Below are positions 51,182 through 60,274 of a DNA stretch of 64,000 bases, piece after piece (the stretch's first letter is position 1; each line of letters opens with the position of its first letter). The DNA lies in contig JACPUC010000029.1 of NCBI GenBank assembly GCA_016192455.1, positions 124,001-188,000 on the forward strand. Reading direction: 5' to 3'. The translations under genes and the position numbers were made by a program. The notes beneath the pieces are model-generated. The model was not told where the DNA came from. It ran no database searches and saw only the letters and a list, made by a program, of their open reading frames with translations. The DNA is from Candidatus Tectimicrobiota bacterium. Lineage in GTDB: Bacteria > JACPUC01.

Positions 51182-52135
51182 ATGGACACCATCACCCACG
51201 GGCTCGTCGGCGTGGTCGGTTCAAGGATGGGGGTGCGCGAGCACTTCGGCACACCCGTGGGGCGACTCTTCGTGCTCAGCACCATCCTGCCGGACATCGA
51301 CAACGTGGCGCGGCTCGCCGGGCCGCTCAGCTCGCTGGCGCATCACCGCGGCATCACCCACTCCATCTTCGGCGCCGCCGCGATCGCCCTGCTGCTTGCC
51401 GCGCTGGCGCGCTGGCGCTGGAGCACGCAGGCCTGGTGGAAACTCTGGGTCGTCTTCTACCTCGGGCTCCTCTCCCACATCCTGCTCGATCTGCTGACCT
51501 CGTTCGGCACCCTGATCTTCACCCCCTTCTCCTCGGCCCGCTACAGCCTTGACGCGCTCTTCATCATCGATCTCAGTTTCACCGGCATCTGCGTCGCCAC
51601 CTTGCTGCTGACGCGCCGGCGCCACGGGCCGCAGCGCAGCCTGCGCCGGGCCCGCCTCGGCGGCCTCGTCCTGGCGGGCTACGTGGCGGTGGCCCTGGTG
51701 AACCACCAGCTTGCCGTGCTGCGCGTGCGGGACGCCCACCCGCTGGGGAAGCAGCTCGAAGTGGCCGCGCAGCCCTTCTACCCCACCTTCCTCAACTGGC
51801 GCGGCTTCGTCAAGACAGCGGATGGCTACGATGTGGCGTCCCTCTTCCTCCTTGATCCCCGGCCGCTCTCCTTCGAGCACGTCACCTCCGAGCAGGACAC
51901 CCCGCACGCGCGCCTGGCGGGCAACCTCAGCCTGGTGAAGCTCTACTACTGGTTCGCTCGCTTCCCCGTGGTGCGGGTGTCGAGCGGCGCGGAGGGGACC
52001 GAGGTGAAGCTCTACGACCTCCGCTTCACGGGCCTGCTGCGGCGCGAGCCGCCGTTCGTGATGCGGGTGCACATCACCCCCAGCGGCCGCGCCAGCGCCA
52101 TTCTCTTCGGGGACCACATCTACCCGGTCGAGTAG
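51182..52135 (+). CDS. YdjM-family membrane-bound metal-dependent hydrolase-like protein
   Basis: A 317-residue inner-membrane protein of the YdjM/DUF457 family. It begins MDTITHGLVGVVGSRMG and shows LSTILPDIDN, HHRGITHSIF and GLLSHILLDLLTSFGT, the His/Asp motifs of the family, within four membrane helices up to about residue 170. A soluble C-terminal half (residues about 180-317) is less conserved. In E. coli YdjM belongs to the LexA regulon; the enzymatic activity is not established. It follows rlpA by about 160 bases and has no partners. Confidence 0.88.
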   Translation: MDTITHGLVGVVGSRMGVREHFGTPVGRLFVLSTILPDIDNVARLAGPLSSLAHHRGITHSIFGAAAIALLLAALARWRWSTQAWWKLWVVFYLGLLSHILLDLLTSFGTLIFTPFSSARYSLDALFIIDLSFTGICVATLLLTRRRHGPQRSLRRARLGGLVLAGYVAVALVNHQLAVLRVRDAHPLGKQLEVAAQPFYPTFLNWRGFVKTADGYDVASLFLLDPRPLSFEHVTSEQDTPHARLAGNLSLVKLYYWFARFPVVRVSSGAEGTEVKLYDLRFTGLLRREPPFVMRVHITPSGRASAILFGDHIYPVE

Positions 52136-52252
52136 GGCGGGCGCAGCCGCCGCTCCGCGGCGCCCCCCAGCGTCCGGCTCGGCTTCCCTGCCACGTCGGC
52201 ATCGACCCGGGGGGAGTTGCGTGTCGAGCTGGGCGCGCGACCGTGCTCCTGC

Positions 52253-52281
52253 TTGAAATCAGCGCCACGATCAGCTATGTT
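52253..52281 (+). promoter_or_regulatory. candidate sigma-70 promoter for the tRNA-Arg gene
   Basis: TTGAAA at 52253-52258, a 17-base spacer and TATGTT at 52276-52281. Transcription would begin near 52288, about 120 bases before the mature tRNA. Confidence 0.4.
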
Positions 52282-52407
52282 TGTGCCTAGCGCATGGTGT
52301 GGTGGTCCCATACCCCAGGTTCACGGTTTGATTCCAACTGTCGTGCTCTGAGCCTGCAACGCTCTCCACAACGTTCTTTGCAGGGGAGAACCCCCTCCTC
52401 ACGCGGT

Positions 52408-52482
52408 GCCCCCGTAGCTCAGGGGATAGAGCAGTGGACTCCGGATCCATGTGCGCAGGTTCGACTCCTGCCGGGGGTACCA
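52408..52482 (+). tRNA. tRNA-Arg (anticodon CCG)
   Basis: A complete cloverleaf of 75 bases with encoded CCA. The acceptor stem GCCCCCG pairs with CGGGGGT, the D-arm shows GCTC/GAGC, the anticodon loop CTCCGGA gives the anticodon CCG (codon CGG), and the T-arm CAGGTTCGACTCCTG is canonical. The long protein-like frames across it on both strands are artefacts. Confidence 0.96.
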
Positions 52483-52554
52483 TGTTTCCCTTTTGAAGCC
52501 CTGCCTCCAGGCGCCCGGCCTTCGTCATCAGCGGGGCGCGCTGTCGGCGCGGCG

Positions 52555-53637
52555 GTGTTCCCGGCCACGCCGCGGCCGAGGTGTGGCCGCGGCAGTCGCG
52601 CCACCGCCGGGCTGGCGCGCTGGAGTGCGGCGCTGCTGCTGTTTCTTGCCAGCCTCCTGGCCGGGCCCGAGGCAGGGGGCGCAGCGCCGACCTCCCCCTG
52701 GCTCAGCAGGGAAACCGCGCACTTCACGGTCCGCTACACCAAGGTTGATGCGTACATCACGGAGACGCTCGTCGCCATCGCGGAGTCAAGCTATGCCGAG
52801 GTGGCCACGGCCTTGGGCGTGGCCGAGGCGTTCCGCGCGGACCTCTACGTGGCGCCCGACGAGGCCACCTTCGAGCAGCTCCTGCGCGGCGCGGCGCGCC
52901 TTCCCGAGTGGGTCGCCGGAGTGGCCGTGCCGCAGCGGCGGCTCATCCTCCTCAAGTCGCCACGCCTGCTGAAAGGCCTCGAGCCTCACTACCCCTCCCT
53001 CCTGCCGCACGAGCTGAGCCATCTCCTCCTGGCGCAACGTCTGGGCGCGTGCGACGAGGCGCCGAGCTGGCTTGATGAAGGCTTGGCGCAGTACCTGGCG
53101 CAGGAATGGGACATGGGCAAGCGGGCCACCCTGCTGAAGGCATCGCTGACCGGCAGCTTCCTGCCCTTGGGGGAGATCACCGCCGGCTTTCCACGCCAGC
53201 GGGAGCTGGCGGAGCTCGCCTATGCCGAAGGCCTCAGCTTCGTCAGCTACCTCATCCGGGTGCAAGGATGGTCGGGCATTCAGCGACTGCTCACGGCGCT
53301 GCGCGCCAGGTGCGACTTCGAGCCGGCCTTCAGGGAGGCCTACGCGGCCAGCCTGCGCAGCTACGAAGCGGCCTGGCTGGCGCGCCTGAAGGAGCGCTAC
53401 ACCTGGCTGCCCGTCCTCACCGGCGGCGGCTCCCTCTTCTTCCTCGGGGCGCTCCTGGTGGTGACCGGTTACGTGCGCAAGCGGCGCGCCACGAAAGCGA
53501 AGCTGCGGCAGTGGGAGGAGGAGGAGCAGGCGGCGCGGATGTCCGCTGCGGTGCGCGTGCTGCGCCACTCGCGCCCTCGCCCCGCCGCCCGGCAGGGGGA
53601 CGCCGAGCCCGGCCCGGATGACCCGGAACGACACTAG
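52555..53637 (+). CDS. membrane-anchored metalloprotease, peptidase MA-like (gluzincin)
   Basis: About 360 residues. A hydrophobic stretch near the N-terminus (SAALLLFLASLLAG) is a signal or anchor; the peptidase MA-like domain has the zinc site HELSHLLLAQ and the downstream glutamate in PSWLDEGLAQYLA, the gluzincin pattern. A membrane helix (LTGGGSLFFLGALLVVTGYV) near residue 300 is followed by a basic cytoplasmic tail. The frame stays open upstream through the tRNA, so the start must lie after 52482. There is no ATG, and GTG at 52555 is a guess. Function unknown; likely faces the periplasm. Confidence 0.8.
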   Translation: MFPATPRPRCGRGSRATAGLARWSAALLLFLASLLAGPEAGGAAPTSPWLSRETAHFTVRYTKVDAYITETLVAIAESSYAEVATALGVAEAFRADLYVAPDEATFEQLLRGAARLPEWVAGVAVPQRRLILLKSPRLLKGLEPHYPSLLPHELSHLLLAQRLGACDEAPSWLDEGLAQYLAQEWDMGKRATLLKASLTGSFLPLGEITAGFPRQRELAELAYAEGLSFVSYLIRVQGWSGIQRLLTALRARCDFEPAFREAYAASLRSYEAAWLARLKERYTWLPVLTGGGSLFFLGALLVVTGYVRKRRATKAKLRQWEEEEQAARMSAAVRVLRHSRPRPAARQGDAEPGPDDPERH

Positions 53638-53927
53638 CTCGGCGGACGGTCCTGGGCGCCCGCTCCAGGCGGCGCAGGCGCAGTCCCGGCGTGCTCGTGT
53701 CCAAGCGCAGGAGACTTCCCGCGGCCCCCCCTTTGTTTGCGGTCTCCGCTTCTCCTTGAGCCGCACTCCTCGAACCACCGGCAGCCGGCGATGAAGCCCG
53801 CGGCGCCGACCCGTGCCCCGAAGGACGCGCGTCGCCGCCGACCTGCCTGTCGGCGGACAGGGGCGCGGCGGGAGCCAGCGCGCCCGCCGATGTCCTCCTG
53901 TCGGCGGCAGGGAAATGAGGACGGATC

Positions 53928-54542
53928 ATGCCAGACGGCTGGTGGTCGATCATCGTGCTCCCCTTCATCAGTGCGGTCATCGGCTGGATCACCAATCTGC
54001 TGGCCATTACCATGCTCTTCCGGCCGCGCACCCCGCGGCGGATTCTGTGGTGGACCCTCTGGGGGCTGCTGCCGCGGCGGCAGGCGGAGCTGGCGCGCAG
54101 CATCGCCGCGGTGGTCTCCGATGAGCTGCTGTCGCAGCGGGATGTCGCCGAATTCCTGAAACAGAGCGCCGCTCATAAGCACCTGCGCACGGTCCTCCAG
54201 GAGCGCCTCGACGCCGTCCTGGAGGAGAAGCTCGGCGCGCTCCTCCCCATCATCATCAGGTACCTGTCGTCGGACTTTCATAGCAAGATCAAGGAGGCCA
54301 TCGGCGAGGTGGTCGATCCGGTCATCTCTTGGTTCATCACCAAGGCGGCCGAGAACTTCGAGGAGGTGGTCGATTTCCGCGCCATCGTGGAGGAGAAGGT
54401 GAACACCTTCGACCTGGCTGACCTCGAGCGCCTGGTGCGCCAGGTTGCCGGCCGGGAGCTGCGCTCGATCGAATACTTCGGGGGTGTCCTGGGTTTCCTC
54501 ATCGGCTGGGTGCAGGTGCTGGTGCTGGCGCTGTCGCGCTGA
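53928..54542 (+). CDS. DUF445-family membrane protein (YheB-like)
   Basis: A 204-residue protein. The N-terminal membrane helix WWSIIVLPFISAVIGWITNLLAITMLFRP contains the DUF445 motif GWxTNxLAIxMLF (quoted here in two parts), followed by a long amphipathic helical middle (AEFLKQSAAHKHLRTVLQ) and a C-terminal membrane helix (GVLGFLIGWVQVLVLALS). This is the two-ended membrane topology of the DUF445/YheB group. Function of the family is unknown. It is preceded by about 290 bases with CCTGTC palindromes and no gene. ATG at 53928. Confidence 0.88.
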   Translation: MPDGWWSIIVLPFISAVIGWITNLLAITMLFRPRTPRRILWWTLWGLLPRRQAELARSIAAVVSDELLSQRDVAEFLKQSAAHKHLRTVLQERLDAVLEEKLGALLPIIIRYLSSDFHSKIKEAIGEVVDPVISWFITKAAENFEEVVDFRAIVEEKVNTFDLADLERLVRQVAGRELRSIEYFGGVLGFLIGWVQVLVLALSR

Positions 54543-54838
54543 GCCATTCGCCATGGAGTCGGTGATCGGGACCCTGGGCCGCCGCGCCGCGCCCCGCCGA
54601 GGCTGGCCACGGAGAAGCTCTCGATGGTAGGATGGGAGACCGCGCTGCCGCAGTCCCCCCAGTCTCTCCATGCCGCGCGGAGACCGCGGGACGGTCGGCG
54701 CTGCCGCGCGCTGAGGACGCCCCCTTCGCGCCGCGCCTGCAGCCGAGACCCTCGAAGGCGGCGGCCGCTTGGTTCGGCGAACAACGCCGCGACGCACTTG
54801 GAACCCTCGTTGCCTGCTGGTGCAAGGAGAAACGAACG

Positions 54839-56410
54839 ATGCTCCTCGGTGATATCCTGGCGCGGCACAGCCGCGTCATGCCGGCGAAGGTGGCGCTCAT
54901 CTGCGGCGAAGACCGGGTGACGTGGGGGGAGCTTGAGCAGCGCACGACGAAGCTGGCCCAGGGGCTGCTGCAGGCGGGGTTCCGGCGCGGCGACAAGATT
55001 GCCATCGTGCTGCGCAACCGCATCGAATACCTCGAAACCCTCTACGCGCTTGCCAAGGCCGGCATGGTGGCGGTGATCCCCAACAGCAAGCTGAGCGCCG
55101 CCGAGCTCTGCCACCTGTTGAACGAGGCGGAGGCGCTGGCCGTGGTGACGGAGCCGAGCTTCGACGCGAAGGTCGCCGAGATGCGCCCGGGTTTTCGGAC
55201 CATCGAGACGATCATCGGCGTCGATGGCGCCGGCGGCGCGGAGCGCGAGTTGGGCGAGCTGCGGGCGCGCGCGCCGGAGGGACCGCTGCCCTATCGCCCC
55301 AACGAGAACGACCACCTGCTCCTGCCGTTCACCAGCGGCACCACCGGGCTGCCCAAGGGCGTCATCCTCACCCACAAGAACGCCTGCGCCGGGGCGATGA
55401 CCCAGCTCATCGCCAAGGGGTTCCGGGCCGATGACCTGGGCTTCCTCGTCAGCCCCCTCTTCTTCGTTGGGCCGCTCTGCGGCAGCGTCGGCGCCCTGAT
55501 GCTGCGCGGCTGCACGCTGATCCTCCTCGACTTCGAGGTGCAGCGTCTTCTCGAAACCATCCAGCGGCACGGCGCCACCACGGGGTCCCTCGTGCCGAGC
55601 ATACTGCGGCGCGTGGTGCTGCATCCCGCCGTAGGTCGGTATAACCTCGGCAGCTTGCGCTCCGTCTTCACCTCAGGGTCGCCGGTTCCCCTCGACATGC
55701 TGCGCCACGCCCTGGAGGTGCTGGGGCCGAAGATTCAAACCGGCATGGGGATGACGGAGACGAGCTCGAACGGCGCCCTGCTCACGGAGGAGGAGGTCGT
55801 CGAGGCCACCCGCCAGCGCGGACCCGACGCACCCTCCCTCTGCGCCATCGGCGCGCCGATGTGCGGCATGGAGGCGACCCTCCTGAAGGACTCGGGGGAA
55901 GAGATTCCCTTCGGCAGCGACGAGGTGGGGGAGATCGCCTTGCGCGGCGACAGCGTCATGGTGGGCTACTGGAAGCAGCCGGAGGCGACCGCGGAGGTCC
56001 TCAGCCCCGACGGCTGGCTGCGCAGCGGCGACCTTGCGTTTCGCGATGCGCGCGGCTGGCTGCACATTGTGGACCGCAAGAAAGACATCATCATCAGCGG
56101 CGGCATCAACATCACCCCGAGCGAGATCGAGATGTGCCTCGCCGAGCACGAGGCGGTGGATGAGGCCGTGGTGATCGGCGTGCCGGACGAGCGCTGGGGC
56201 GAGACAATCAAGGCCATTGTGGTGCGCAAACCCGGCGCCCACTGCACCGCCGAGGACCTCATCGACTTCTGCCGCCGGCGCCTGGCCTCCTACAAGAAAC
56301 CGACCTCCGTCGACTTCACCGATGAACTGCCGCGCAGCGCCACCGGCAAGGTGCTGAAGCGCACCCTGCGGGAACGCTACTGGGGCAGCCGCCGCGAGCA
56401 GGTGTCGTAG
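54839..56410 (+). CDS. acyl-CoA synthetase (AMP-forming; long-chain/aromatic acid type)
   Basis: A 523-residue adenylate-forming ligase: PFTSGTTGLPKGVILTH (P-loop), GMGMTETSS (A5), GEIALRGDSVMVGYWKQ, GWLRSGDLAFRD and DRKKDIIISGGINITPSEIE (A7/A8), and PRSATGKVLKR with the catalytic lysine. It resembles the broad fatty-acyl/aryl-CoA ligase group (4-coumarate-CoA ligase-like) and differs from the ligase at 45.6-47.2 kb. It activates a carboxylic acid to its CoA ester; the acid is not determinable. ATG at 54839 is preceded by AAGGAG. Monocistronic on the plus strand. Confidence 0.92.
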   Translation: MLLGDILARHSRVMPAKVALICGEDRVTWGELEQRTTKLAQGLLQAGFRRGDKIAIVLRNRIEYLETLYALAKAGMVAVIPNSKLSAAELCHLLNEAEALAVVTEPSFDAKVAEMRPGFRTIETIIGVDGAGGAERELGELRARAPEGPLPYRPNENDHLLLPFTSGTTGLPKGVILTHKNACAGAMTQLIAKGFRADDLGFLVSPLFFVGPLCGSVGALMLRGCTLILLDFEVQRLLETIQRHGATTGSLVPSILRRVVLHPAVGRYNLGSLRSVFTSGSPVPLDMLRHALEVLGPKIQTGMGMTETSSNGALLTEEEVVEATRQRGPDAPSLCAIGAPMCGMEATLLKDSGEEIPFGSDEVGEIALRGDSVMVGYWKQPEATAEVLSPDGWLRSGDLAFRDARGWLHIVDRKKDIIISGGINITPSEIEMCLAEHEAVDEAVVIGVPDERWGETIKAIVVRKPGAHCTAEDLIDFCRRRLASYKKPTSVDFTDELPRSATGKVLKRTLRERYWGSRREQVS

Positions 56411-56506
56411 CGCTGGGTCACCCGAGGCCCCCGCGCCGCCCCCGCGTCACCGGCGAGCCGCGCGCGAGGTTGGTGCACGGGAGCCGTTTGCCGCCGGGGG
56501 GAATCT

Positions 56507-57490
56507 CTACGCCGCGCTCTCCAGCTTCAGAAGCCTGGCGGCGGTCCCACCCAAGATATTGTGCAGCACGGTGGGCCCCAGGGAGAGCCCGGAGATCGCC
56601 TGGATATAGCCGCGGATGCCCTCGCCGCTGGTGATCTCCTGGGGATAGTCGGAGCCGAAGAGGAGGCGCTCCGGCGGCATGGTGAGGAGAAAACTCAGGA
56701 GCGCATTCATCCAGCCGAAGAAGCCGCCGGCGTCGAAGTAGAGACGGCTGATTCCGTCTCGGAACTGCTCCACCTTGGAGGGCTCATCGAGGCCGAAGAA
56801 GCTCTTCTCCTGGTAGCGCTCGATGCGCCCGGCGAGGGTGGTGAGGCCGCCGCCAAAGTGAGCGATGACGAGGTTCAGGCGCGGGTGGCGCTCCAGGACG
56901 CCACCCAGAATGAGCCGCACGATCGCCACCACCAGGTCGAACTCCCGGCCGATACAGCGCGCCAGATCATAGTCGTTCAAGAGGGCATAGCCTTTCGGCG
57001 CCGCGGGAGGGTGTACGAAAACCGGCACGTCGAGCTCTTCGACAAGGCTGTAGAACTCCTCGAGCTCCGGCGCGTCCAGTGAAGCCAGCCGCTCGCCGAC
57101 CACCACTTGCGAGACGATCGAAACGCCGCGCAGACCGTTGCGAACGCTCCGCTCCAATTCCCGCAGGCCCTCGCTCCCCCCTGCCGGCGGCAGATGCGCC
57201 AACCCCACCATGCGGCGCGGATAGCGCTGCTGCAGCTCAGCCAGCTCTTCATTAACCAGCCGACACATCGCCAGCGACGCATTCCAGCCGAGCGGCGACG
57301 AGAGCACGGCGGTGTCGAGACCGGCGCGCTCCATGTCCTCGAGGCGCAGCTCCATGTTGTACTGCTTCTCGCGCGCAGTGAAGCGCGGCTGGCCATCGCG
57401 GTCGTAGACGACCGCCTGCGTCTGGCCGGGTTTGAGGTGCTCGCGCAGCAGGGCGAGGGGCATGAAGTGGGAGTGGAAATCGATGCGCAT
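56507..57490 (-). CDS. amidohydrolase, ACMSD (aminocarboxymuconate-semialdehyde decarboxylase) family
   Basis: A 327-residue metal-dependent amidohydrolase-fold enzyme. The zinc site shows HxH in DFHSHFMP, VFVHPPAAP, LVIAHFGGGL and the aspartate in LLFGSDYPQE, the pattern of ACMSD and gamma-resorcylate/5-carboxyvanillate type decarboxylases. These remove a carboxyl group from aromatic or muconate semialdehyde compounds without oxygen. ATG at 57490. It shares the minus strand with the downstream cluster of aromatic-type genes but is not tightly coupled. The decarboxylase role is likely; the substrate is inferred. Confidence 0.88.
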   Translation of the reverse strand: MRIDFHSHFMPLALLREHLKPGQTQAVVYDRDGQPRFTAREKQYNMELRLEDMERAGLDTAVLSSPLGWNASLAMCRLVNEELAELQQRYPRRMVGLAHLPPAGGSEGLRELERSVRNGLRGVSIVSQVVVGERLASLDAPELEEFYSLVEELDVPVFVHPPAAPKGYALLNDYDLARCIGREFDLVVAIVRLILGGVLERHPRLNLVIAHFGGGLTTLAGRIERYQEKSFFGLDEPSKVEQFRDGISRLYFDAGGFFGWMNALLSFLLTMPPERLLFGSDYPQEITSGEGIRGYIQAISGLSLGPTVLHNILGGTAARLLKLESAA

Positions 57491-57598
57491 GAGCCTTGGC
57501 CTTCGTGGCGACGCGGTCGTTGAGCGCCGCGACCGGCGCGGCTCCGCGCCGCCAGCCGCGCGGCGGACTCGGCGGCGACGGCATCCGCCGGGGAATCG

Positions 57599-58291
57599 TC
57601 ACTCGCCCTCGAGGAGCACCCGCAGCGCCCGCGGGTCGAGCAGGCGCACGCGGCCCTGCGCATCTTCGATCAGGCCGCTGTCGCGCAGCACGCTGAAGGT
57701 GCGGGACAACGTCTCGCTGGTGATGGAGAGCTGCGCGGCAAGGAGCTTCTTTTTTGTCGGCAGGCGCACCGTCGCGCCCGCCGCCGCCTCGTCACCCGCG
57801 AGGCTGAGGAGGTAGGCCGCGAGGCGCGCCCGGGCGTCGCGCAGGGTGAGGTTCTCGACCATGGTGGCGAGACGCCGCGCCCATTGGGAGATGGAGGCTA
57901 GGAGGCGCAGGAGAAGTTCGGGCCGGGCTTGCAAGGTCTTGAGGAAGGGAATGCGGCGCATGAAGACGAGCCGCGCATCATCCAGCACGAACGCCGTCGC
58001 GGGGTAGTCGCCGCCGGCGAAGAGCGCCACCTCGGCGAAGGAGTCGCCGGCGCGCACGACGTGGAGTACCTGCTCGCGGCCGGCGGGGGACATCTTGGAA
58101 ATCTTCACGGTGCCGCGATCGACGATGTAGAACCCTTCACACCGGTCGCCCTCCGAAAAGAGAACGGCGCCATGCGGGTGCTCCTGCAGGAGGGCGGCGG
58201 CGGCGAGTTCCCGCAGCTCCTCTTCCCTCAAGCTGCTGAACATGGGGCAGCGGGAGAGGATGCCGACGATCTCCTCAGCCTTGGTTGCCAT
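57599..58291 (-). CDS. Crp/Fnr-family transcriptional regulator
   Basis: A 230-residue regulator. The cyclic-nucleotide-type sensor fold occupies residues 1-120 (HPHGAVLFSEGDRCEGFYIVDRGTVKIS, GDSFAEVALFAGG), then a dimerisation helix and a winged helix (LPTKKKLLAAQLSITSETLSRTFSVLRDSGLI). It has no N-terminal cysteine cluster, so it is not an oxygen-sensing FNR; it fits the DNR/Dnr-like or CooA-like subgroups that sense NO or haem ligands, or an unknown effector. It precedes the minus-strand amidohydrolase gene by 108 bases and may regulate the nearby catabolic genes (inference). Confidence 0.92.
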   Translation of the reverse strand: MATKAEEIVGILSRCPMFSSLREEELRELAAAALLQEHPHGAVLFSEGDRCEGFYIVDRGTVKISKMSPAGREQVLHVVRAGDSFAEVALFAGGDYPATAFVLDDARLVFMRRIPFLKTLQARPELLLRLLASISQWARRLATMVENLTLRDARARLAAYLLSLAGDEAAAGATVRLPTKKKLLAAQLSITSETLSRTFSVLRDSGLIEDAQGRVRLLDPRALRVLLEGE

Positions 58292-58628
58292 GCTGCCAGC
58301 TTATCGGGGCTGGGCAGTCTCCCCCACAGCCCCTTGCTCATCCCACCTCGCATGGGGAAAACGGCTGCCGCTGACTGCCGCTCCTCTTCCATGCTTGCTT
58401 TCCTGATCCCGATCCACGGCCCCCCAGCCTGGCTCGCAGGGGGGAGAGCCTGCCCCTGCCGGCCTCCGGATCACTCTCCCCGGCAGGCGCCACGCATCCC
58501 GCTGCCTTCGCCGGCCGCCCCCCGTGCGCGCACCGGGGCAGCGCACAAGCTGCTGACCTGCGGCCCCCCTCCGCAACCGCAGGTCAGCGCGCTCCACCGC
58601 GGCGCCACGTCGCGCCGCGGGCACGGGT
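58292..58628. other. intergenic region with a perfect inverted repeat
   Basis: About 335 bases, no gene. A perfect 12-base inverted repeat (GCTGACCTGCGG at 58552-58563, complement at 58577-58588) begins 40 bases after the binding-protein stop on the minus strand and is probably its transcription terminator, though without a T-run. Confidence 0.55.
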
Positions 58629-59798
58629 CTACTTCTTCAGATTCGTCCACTCGCCGTTCTTCACCTCCATGATGTAGATTTCCTTCGCCATGTCGCCGTT
58701 CGGCTGCATGCTGCTCATGCCGGACACGCCCTTGTAATCCTTCAGGTTCGTCCACCAGTCACGAATCTTGGCGCGATCCTCGGCCAGCTTGGCGGGGTCG
58801 TTCGTCACGCCGTTCTTCTCGATCGCATCCTTCATGATGAAGAGGTTGTCGTAGATGTTGGCCGAGTAGTGCGGCGGCACCTTGCCCGCGGCTCTCTCCT
58901 TGTAACGCTTCACGAAGGACTGGACGCGCGGGTCCGGGTTGTCCGGCCAGAAGGATTGGGCGGCCATGGTCCCCTCCACCGCCGCCTTGCCAAGCCGCGT
59001 ATAGGCCGGGGAGATCGAGCCGATGCCGACGTAGAGCGGCACCTTGACCTCGATGCGGCGCAGCTCCCGCGCCATGTTCGAGGCCTCGTAGTGCAGCGCC
59101 GGCATCACTACTCCCTCGGCGTTTGACGCCTTGATGGCGACTCCTTGAGGGGAGAAATCGAGGTTGCCGGTCTGGAAGGTCTGCTGCGTCACGACCTCGA
59201 CGCCGTACTTCTTGAAGATACCAGGGAAGACCGTTGTCGCCTCGGTCTTGGAGAGGAAATCCGCGCTGTCATAGGCCATCGCCAGCCGCTTGATGTTGTA
59301 GCGCTCGATCCAGGACTTGAAGGCTGGTTCGTGGAGACGCTCGCTGGTCAGGACGTTGCGGAAGGTCCAGGGGCGATTGCGCTCGGTGATGCCCGGCGCG
59401 GCCGAGGCGGAGGAGACGGCCACGATGCCGATGCGGTTGGCCACCGGGAAGGCGACCTCGCAGAGGGCGCTGATGTACGGACCGAGGACGCCCAGCACCT
59501 TGTCGCTGTTGGCCACGCGACGCATGAGGTTGATCGCCTGCTCCTGGCGGCTGGCGTCATCGTACTTGAAGATCTTCAGGGGCAACCCGCCGATGCCGCC
59601 GGCGGCGTTGATATCCTCCATGGCGAGCTCGACGGCGATCTCGTTATCCTTGCCGAGCGGCGAGCCCCAACCGGTGAACGGGTTTATGTAGCCGATCTTG
59701 ACCTCCGTGCCCATCAGCTTGGCGGCGGCGCTGTGAGCGCTCATCATCAGAGCGACGACGGCAAGGATCACCACCATGAAACGGAACTTCTGCTGCAT
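58629..59798 (-). CDS. ABC transporter substrate-binding protein, LivK-type, second copy
   Basis: A 389-residue periplasmic binding protein. Signal peptide residues 1-26 (FMVVILAVVALMMSAHSAAA). The mature part starts EVKIGYINPFTGWGSPLGKD and includes INAAGGIGGLPLKIFKYDDAS, the same stretch as in the 18.7 kb paralogue, plus SASAAPGITERNRPWTFRNV. ATG at 59796-59798 follows AGGAGGA. No permease or ATPase genes flank it. It belongs to the family importing branched-chain amino acids, urea, or aromatic carboxylates; the surrounding catabolic genes favour an aromatic or amino-acid-like ligand. A 12-base inverted repeat follows the stop. Confidence 0.93.
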   Translation of the reverse strand: MQQKFRFMVVILAVVALMMSAHSAAAKLMGTEVKIGYINPFTGWGSPLGKDNEIAVELAMEDINAAGGIGGLPLKIFKYDDASRQEQAINLMRRVANSDKVLGVLGPYISALCEVAFPVANRIGIVAVSSASAAPGITERNRPWTFRNVLTSERLHEPAFKSWIERYNIKRLAMAYDSADFLSKTEATTVFPGIFKKYGVEVVTQQTFQTGNLDFSPQGVAIKASNAEGVVMPALHYEASNMARELRRIEVKVPLYVGIGSISPAYTRLGKAAVEGTMAAQSFWPDNPDPRVQSFVKRYKERAAGKVPPHYSANIYDNLFIMKDAIEKNGVTNDPAKLAEDRAKIRDWWTNLKDYKGVSGMSSMQPNGDMAKEIYIMEVKNGEWTNLKK

Positions 59799-60274
59799 CT
59801 GGTTTCCTCCTGCTGCAGAGCTCAAGAATGCGACGTCCGCTGCGGCTGCGGAACGTTCTCGCAGACCATCGGACTCGCTGCCGAGGCGCCTTGCAACCGC
59901 TCGCCGCGCGCGTTCTCCGCGAAGGTGGCGCGAACAGAGCACGGCGAGCATACCACGCTTTCAGGCTCTAGACTAGCCGCGGCCCGCCGACCACGCGTCG
60001 GCAGCTCCAGGATGCCATGGTCGAGGTCGCCAGGCGCGCCTCTTGCCACGCCAGCGGCTCTCTCCCAACCGCGCATCCCTTCGTTCGCCGCGCCGGCCGC
60101 TCCCTTCGAGCGCGCGACCCCGGCGCAGGAAACGCTGCGCCTCTTCACTATACAGTATCTTTGTCAACGTGGGAATCGTGGAGGGACGGCAACGCGGCGG
60201 GGAGCGCGCCGCGGAGGCATCTCCACCGGAGACAGACCTGGGCGGCAGTTTCCCGCCGTGGGGAAGTGCTGTCC

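Noticed and set aside
52271-52528. Antisense frame containing PPAGVEPAHMDPES across the tRNA
   Set aside because: This peptide is a well-known artefact of translating the reverse strand of a tRNA gene.
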